NCBI RefSeq assembly: GCF_018324385.1
Contig: NZ_AP019536.1
Coordinates: 1,612,001 to 1,676,000, forward strand
Direction of reading: 5' to 3'
DNA: 64,000 nucleotides
From: Ferrigenium kumadai
GTDB lineage: Bacteria > Pseudomonadota > Gammaproteobacteria > Burkholderiales > Gallionellaceae
Part shown: piece by piece, positions 60,324 through 64,000 of the stretch
How the letters are laid out: the number at the start of each line of letters is the position of its first letter
How positions within the stretch are numbered: position 1 is the stretch's first letter
The notes under the pieces: model-generated
Told to the model about the DNA's origin: nothing
Databases searched by the model: none
Seen by the model: the letters and a program-made list of their open reading frames with translations, nothing else
Made by a program: the position numbers and the translations under genes

Positions 60324-60893
60324 TCACATTCCCGAATCGTTGCGGCGCGAAGAGGTCGCCCTGCTGCGCCGCCGCTTGCGCCACTTGTAAACCACCGCCA
60401 CATACCATGCCAGGCGCACGACGAGATAGCCGCCTAGCGCCAACCCCATCGCCAGCAGCGGCAAGCCGACCAGCAGCGGCTCGCCCAGCGTCGCCACCCA
60501 TGTCCATAACTCGCCCAGCCAGTTACCCCAATGGAATTCCGGTAAAGCCGGATGCTCGGCTGCCCCGCCGTTGCGTGCGCCGATCACCCAGGCTCCGATC
60601 TCGTAGGCCGCAAGATACAAGGGCACGATGGTGATGGGATTGGTATAGAGCGTGGTGAGCAACGCCAGCGGGAGGTTGACGCGCAGTAGCACCGCCAGCA
60701 ATGCCGCGGTGGCCATCTGCAACGGCCCGGGAATCAGGCCGCAGAACAGCCCGACCGCGATGCCGCCTGCCACCGAACGGCGGTGCAGGTGCCACAGGTT
60801 TGGATGGTGCAGCCAGCCGCCGAACGGTTTCAGCCAACGATGTTCCTTCACCGTATCGTGATGCGGCAACAGCTTGCGGAAGAATTTGCGCAT
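60324..60893 (-). CDS. DUF2062-domain membrane protein
   Basis: A 189-residue membrane protein. It begins MRKFFRKLLPHHDTVKEHRW and has the DUF2062 core VAGGIAVGLFCGLIPGPLQM and TTLYTNPITIVPLYLAAYEIG. Two or three helices and a very basic C-terminal tail (KWRKRRRSRATSSRRN) follow. Length fits the family (about 170-200). Function unknown; the family is widespread in proteobacteria. It is divergent from the operon at 61 kb with 191 bases between. Confidence 0.85.
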   Translation of the reverse strand: MRKFFRKLLPHHDTVKEHRWLKPFGGWLHHPNLWHLHRRSVAGGIAVGLFCGLIPGPLQMATAALLAVLLRVNLPLALLTTLYTNPITIVPLYLAAYEIGAWVIGARNGGAAEHPALPEFHWGNWLGELWTWVATLGEPLLVGLPLLAMGLALGGYLVVRLAWYVAVVYKWRKRRRSRATSSRRNDSGM

Positions 60894-61023
60894 GGCGCCA
60901 TTCTACGGCAGACGCTTCGCAGCTAGCCATGCCATGGTTACCTTATCTGCGTTTTCGGCTTCCATATGCAGTTCCCGCCGGGCCAGCCCCGCTCTCCATA
61001 CGCGGCATCGAACCTCGCCGACG

Positions 61024-61067
61024 TTGACACTCTGTTTTGCAGAGAAGTACACTCTGCAAAACAGAGT
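61024..61067 (+). promoter_or_regulatory. Promoter overlapped by a double palindromic operator
   Basis: TTGACA (61024-61029) is a perfect -35 box. TACACT (61048-61053), 18 bases later, is a possible -10 (4 of 6). The arms ACTCTGTTTTGCAGAG (61029-61044) and CTCTGCAAAACAGAGT (61052-61067) are exact reverse complements, and each arm is itself a CTCTG-N5-CAGAG palindrome. A repressor on these sites would block the promoter. The likely partner is the winged-helix protein at 62552. Confidence 0.75.
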
Positions 61068-61084
61068 TACCAACAGGGGGTTAC

Positions 61085-62128
61085 ATGCCGCAACTTGCCA
61101 CGCAACAACTCGACTCCATCCATGCCATGCTGTCCGCCGGACACCGCAACCTGCGCATCGAACGGCATAGCCTGGTGCTATGGGGCGCGAGCAGCGGTGG
61201 GCTGATTCTGGCCAGCAACAGCATTCTCACCCCCGAACAATTCCCGGTGCTGGAGCAACGGGCGATAGCATGGCTGATCCTGCTTGCGCTCACCCTCTCC
61301 GGCGTCAGCCTGTTCGACTGGCATCTCACCCGCCGCGCCAAGCAGGCACGCGACGAAGCCTGGTCGTTCATCCACAGGCAAGTTCTCAAGGTGTGGTGGC
61401 TGCTGATGTCGGTCGGCGTGCTGCTGACCTTCGCCACATTCTTCTACGGCGGCGGCTACATGATCTTCGCCGCATGGGTGGTGCTGACCGGACTCGGCCT
61501 GTACGTCCACGGCCTGTTTTCCGAAGAATTACTGGAGTGGTCGGGCGCGCTCATCATCGCCATCGGCATCGGAATGCTCGCCTTCCGCCTGAACTTCATC
61601 GCCTCGCAATGGGTCGCAGCCTCCACCCTGGGGTTGGGGCTGCCGTTGCTGGCCGCCATGCTGGATCGCGGACGGGAACGCCCCGCGTGGCTGCGGATGG
61701 TGCAATCCGTGGGCTGGCTGCTGTGCGTGCTGATCCCGCCGCTGCTGGCGCAACGACTAGCCAGCGCCAGCGTACCGACCGAGGCGCCGCTGGTGTCGCT
61801 GGAAGAGTTCCGCAAACAGCCCGTCGCGCAACAGGTCATCCTCCTGCCCGCCGGCAGCAGCATTCCGGTCAAGGTCGAAGTCTCCGGCAACGTGTTCCGC
61901 GCCAGCAACGCATCGGTACTGCCGCTGGTGCTGAACGAGCCGCTCGAAATCATGATGAACAACGGCCAGCCCACCGGCGACTGGCGCTTTCCCGGCGATA
62001 GCTGGGCATTGGCGCACGAAACCAACTGGATTCGCATACCTTGGATCAAGGCAGAACTGCTTCCGCAAACCGGTCCGGAAATACGCGCCAGCCTGGTCGT
62101 CGAGACTCATCATCAGTCCACCCACTAA
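61085..62128 (+). CDS. Polytopic membrane protein with C-terminal periplasmic domain, unknown function
   Basis: A 347-residue protein. The first 240 residues hold a short cytoplasmic start (LATQQLDSIHAMLSAGHRNL) and about seven hydrophobic helices, including LVLWGASSGGLILASNSIL, FYGGGYMIFAAWVVLTGLGL and LGLGLPLLAAMLDR. The last 100 residues (from LVSLEEFRKQPVAQQ) form a soluble, beta-rich domain with LNEPLEIMMNNGQPTGDWRF. I recognise no described family with confidence. GGGGG lies six bases before the ATG. It is the first gene of the operon controlled by the double palindrome, and the last bases are 17 before the lipoprotein gene. Confidence 0.7.
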   Translation: MPQLATQQLDSIHAMLSAGHRNLRIERHSLVLWGASSGGLILASNSILTPEQFPVLEQRAIAWLILLALTLSGVSLFDWHLTRRAKQARDEAWSFIHRQVLKVWWLLMSVGVLLTFATFFYGGGYMIFAAWVVLTGLGLYVHGLFSEELLEWSGALIIAIGIGMLAFRLNFIASQWVAASTLGLGLPLLAAMLDRGRERPAWLRMVQSVGWLLCVLIPPLLAQRLASASVPTEAPLVSLEEFRKQPVAQQVILLPAGSSIPVKVEVSGNVFRASNASVLPLVLNEPLEIMMNNGQPTGDWRFPGDSWALAHETNWIRIPWIKAELLPQTGPEIRASLVVETHHQSTH

Positions 62129-62145
62129 CCGCCAAGGAGACACGC

Positions 62146-62541
62146 ATGAAACTCGCCCGCATTTTGTTCGCCGCCGCCACTTGCGCCACCCTCACCGCCT
62201 GCGCCGGGCTACCGCCCAGCACTGCCGAAATTTCCAAAGCGCCGAAAATCCAGTTTGGCCAGACGCTCCCGGAAGGCGACAACTACGTCCTGCATTTCCC
62301 GGCAGGCACGCCGCTGCCGGTATCCACCGTGGTAGACGGCAACCTGTTCGAGCATGAAGGACAGGCAACGCTGCATGTCACGCTCAAGCGCGATGTGTAT
62401 ATGTTCCGGCAGTTCGCCAGCTTCGATGGGCAGAACTGGCAGCCCGCTCGCAAATTGATCGAAACTCACCTGGAACTCCGGATTCCGCAGAAAGACGGCA
62501 GCAATGCCGGATACCTGCACATCCAAATGGATCAGAAATAG
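62146..62541 (+). CDS. Small lipoprotein of the 61-kb operon
   Basis: A 131-residue lipoprotein: signal MKLARILFAAATCATLTACA with lipobox Cys near residue 19, then a beta-strand-rich body (DNYVLHFPAGTPLPVSTVVD, HVTLKRDVYMFRQFASFDGQ). The body echoes the C-terminal domain of the preceding membrane protein (phrases PAGTPLPVSTVVDGNLF against PAGSSIPVKVEVSGNVF). This suggests the two share a domain and may interact. The AAGGAGA site supports the start. Family unknown to me. Confidence 0.75.
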   Translation: MKLARILFAAATCATLTACAGLPPSTAEISKAPKIQFGQTLPEGDNYVLHFPAGTPLPVSTVVDGNLFEHEGQATLHVTLKRDVYMFRQFASFDGQNWQPARKLIETHLELRIPQKDGSNAGYLHIQMDQK

Positions 62542-62551
62542 CCCCCCAATC

Positions 62552-62878
62552 ATGGACATACTCGACCCCCTGCTACACCAGCCGCTACGCACCCAGCTCG
62601 CCGCCTTCCTGGCGGGCGCGGGTGAAGTCACGTTCACCGAACTCAAGCGGCAACTGGATGTGTCCGACGGCAACCTGGATTCGCACCTGAAGAAACTGAT
62701 TGCCGCCGATTACGTGAAAGTCCGCAAGGACGACAGCGGCGGACGCACCCAGTCGTACTATGCGCTCACCCCCGCGGGGCGGGAGGCATTGCACGTCTAC
62801 GTCGTGGCCTTGCAGAAGCTGCTGCCGTTCGATGACAAGAAAACCAACATCTCGAAACCAGTGCTGCGCACGACCTGA
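62552..62878 (+). CDS. Small winged-helix transcriptional regulator
   Basis: A 108-residue DNA-binding protein of the HTH_34/ArsR-MarR-like type: LDPLLHQPLRTQLAAFLAGA, then TFTELKRQLDVSDGNLDSHL (helix-turn-helix), KKLIAADYVKV, and wing GGRTQSYYALTPAGREAL. No ligand domain is seen; a short C-terminal helix probably dimerises. It follows the lipoprotein by ten bases, without a strong ribosome site. It is the natural candidate to bind the double palindrome at the operon promoter (autoregulation inferred). Confidence 0.85.
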   Translation: MDILDPLLHQPLRTQLAAFLAGAGEVTFTELKRQLDVSDGNLDSHLKKLIAADYVKVRKDDSGGRTQSYYALTPAGREALHVYVVALQKLLPFDDKKTNISKPVLRTT

Positions 62879-62888
62879 GACGGTATTG

Positions 62889-63572
62889 ATGGAACACGCC
62901 TCGACCTCGGAAGTGAATAATTCCGGCGTGCGCCGCCTCGCCTGGCCGTTCGCGCTTTCCTTGCTGTTGCACAGCATCGTGCTGGTGCCAGTGATTTGGA
63001 ATAGCGTCCCAAGTCCCGCAAGTCACAAGCCCGACTTGACGATCAGTTTAGATTCCATGTCCGTGGCCCCGGCCCATCGGAATCAGCGTGAGGAGCGACC
63101 CGCGCAAGAAACCACGCTCAAAGCGATCTCCCGCCCCCCATCAGAACCTGCCACACCAAAAATCGAAATGCCTGAAGCGCACACGCCGCCCCGAGCCGCG
63201 AACCATCTCGACACCAGTCAATTGCTCAGCCAGGCCCGCGAGTATGCCGCCCATGAATACCATGGCTCAGCACCCGCACGGATGCCGAATGGCGATTATT
63301 ACGGCACTTACACCGGAGACGATAGCGGCACATTCTTCTTCCATCTCAATGAAGAAGGACATGCTTCCGGAACAGGACAATCCGGCATCCACGGCATCAG
63401 CTTTGTCATTGCAGGCAACGCAACCGGGGACGGACACGTACAAATGTACGGCAAGGGAATGGCCGGCGCAGCCAGATTCGATGGTCAACTCAATGTCAAA
63501 ACCCGTGAAGTGACCGGCACATGGTCGGCGGCAGGCATAGGCCGCGGCTCGTTTGCGGGACGTCACGAGTAG
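62889..63572 (+). CDS. TonB-like anchored protein with Gly-rich beta domain
   Basis: A 227-residue protein. A cytoplasmic start and helix (RRLAWPFALSLLLHSIVLVP) look like TonB's anchor. A Pro/Glu/Thr-rich periplasmic linker follows (about 60-125). Instead of a TonB C-terminal domain, the last 90 residues form Gly-rich strands (GDYYGTYTGDDSGTFFFHL, GTGQSGIHGISFVI, REVTGTWSAAGIGRGSF). These may build a small beta-barrel. It starts 10 bases after the regulator stop. The combination is unfamiliar to me; energy transfer from ExbB/ExbD would be unsupported. Confidence 0.65.
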   Translation: MEHASTSEVNNSGVRRLAWPFALSLLLHSIVLVPVIWNSVPSPASHKPDLTISLDSMSVAPAHRNQREERPAQETTLKAISRPPSEPATPKIEMPEAHTPPRAANHLDTSQLLSQAREYAAHEYHGSAPARMPNGDYYGTYTGDDSGTFFFHLNEEGHASGTGQSGIHGISFVIAGNATGDGHVQMYGKGMAGAARFDGQLNVKTREVTGTWSAAGIGRGSFAGRHE

Positions 63573-63610
63573 ACCGGCTCATCAGACTCATAACCATCGA
63601 CACATCGATC

Positions 63611-64000
63611 ATGGAAAAGAACCCATCTTTCGCTTCGCACAGGACAATTTCGGCACTGATATTTTCCGGAATGCTATTGATCTCGGGATGCTCGACGACC
63701 GCCGTACACCCGGCACTGAATGCGGCAGGCAATTTGCCGGAGTTGATTCCGGTGCGGGACTTTGTCGCAAATCGCGGCAGCAATTTCGGCTATAGAATTT
63801 CGCCGGACGGCAAGAAGCTGGCATGGATTGCCGTCAAAGGCGTTTCACTCCACATCTTCATCAAAGACCTCGAGCGCGACACCACGCGCACCTTGCCGGC
63901 AGGCAATTTTTATGGCGAGTTCGAATGGGCGCAGGACAGCCGCCGCATTATTTTCGCCCGGCATCAAGGCGATGAAAATATGATGTATGTCACGCTGGAC
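63611..64000 (+). CDS. S9-family (prolyl oligopeptidase-type) peptidase, N-terminal part
   Basis: The visible 130 codons begin with MEKNPSFASHRTISALIFSG, a signal with lipobox LLISGCS, so it is a predicted lipoprotein. A propeller-like start follows: NRGSNFGYRISPDGKKLAWI, then FEWAQDSRRIIFARHQGDEN. This repeats the WD40-like/TolB-like strands seen in S9 peptidases before the catalytic domain. The gene runs off the right edge, so the Ser-Asp-His residues are not seen. It is 38 bases after the previous gene and could belong to the same operon. Confidence 0.75.
   Translation, partial: MEKNPSFASHRTISALIFSGMLLISGCSTTAVHPALNAAGNLPELIPVRDFVANRGSNFGYRISPDGKKLAWIAVKGVSLHIFIKDLERDTTRTLPAGNFYGEFEWAQDSRRIIFARHQGDENMMYVTLD

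Overview
The window looks like chromosomal DNA of a GC-rich betaproteobacterium. The best guess is a Nitrosomonadales/Gallionellaceae-type organism (Sideroxydans or Gallionella relatives), inferred from gene order and protein style and not proven. Support comes from the conserved block ndk-rlmN-pilF-rodZ-ispG-hisS-yfgM-bamB-der, accA next to tilS, a PilU twitching ATPase, the hpnCDE squalene genes, and NO-stress genes (NsrR, YtfE, NnrS). Coding density is very high. No stretch over about 300 bases lacks a gene, and I see no rRNA, tRNA, intact insertion sequence, prophage or CRISPR array.

Layout. 1-9.5 kb: the tail of an aldo/keto reductase, an alpha-glucan phosphorylase, a VOC protein coupled to purT, class I fructose-bisphosphate aldolase, a Met/Gly-tailed exported protein, and a minus-strand run of a flavoprotein, a hemerythrin-cupin fusion, a SirB protein and a DMT permease. 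9.5-18.4 kb: a plus-strand run with lysine biosynthesis (dapC, dapD, dapE), pilU, an ArsC-like protein, prmB and hpnC-hpnD-hpnE; a 141-base imperfect palindrome separates hpnD from hpnE. 18.4-23 kb: a DUF3025 protein, a protein with two OmpA domains and a membrane-bound diguanylate cyclase.

23.2-35.7 kb is a copper/silver resistance island on the minus strand. In transcription order it holds a Cys/His-rich exported protein, CusC, CusB (fused to a CusF-like domain), CusA, CusF, a DUF411 protein, a cyclopropane fatty acid synthase, two small metal-related proteins, a CopA-type P-ATPase and a SHOCT protein. Start/stop overlaps couple several of these genes. Next to it (35.8-37.5 kb) lie a truncated alpha/beta hydrolase, an MBL-fold lipoprotein and a perfect inverted repeat, so this end looks rearranged. 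37.5-47.5 kb holds a short cation transporter and the conserved housekeeping block. 47.6-49.4 kb is a chemoreceptor with a near-consensus sigma-28 promoter, which implies flagellar motility. 49.4-56.3 kb: tilS, accA, a cyclic-nucleotide-gated MscS channel, an RpfE-like protein and lolCD.

56.3-60 kb is a nitric-oxide response island: HPP membrane protein, NnrS, hemerythrin, DUF2249, YtfE and the Rrf2/NsrR regulator. A 37-residue membrane protein with its own strong terminator follows. 61-64 kb is a plus-strand operon (polytopic membrane protein, lipoprotein, small winged-helix regulator, TonB-like anchored beta protein, start of an S9 peptidase). It is preceded by a striking double palindrome overlapping a TTGACA box. 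I could not assign this operon to a described system and rate it the best candidate for something new.
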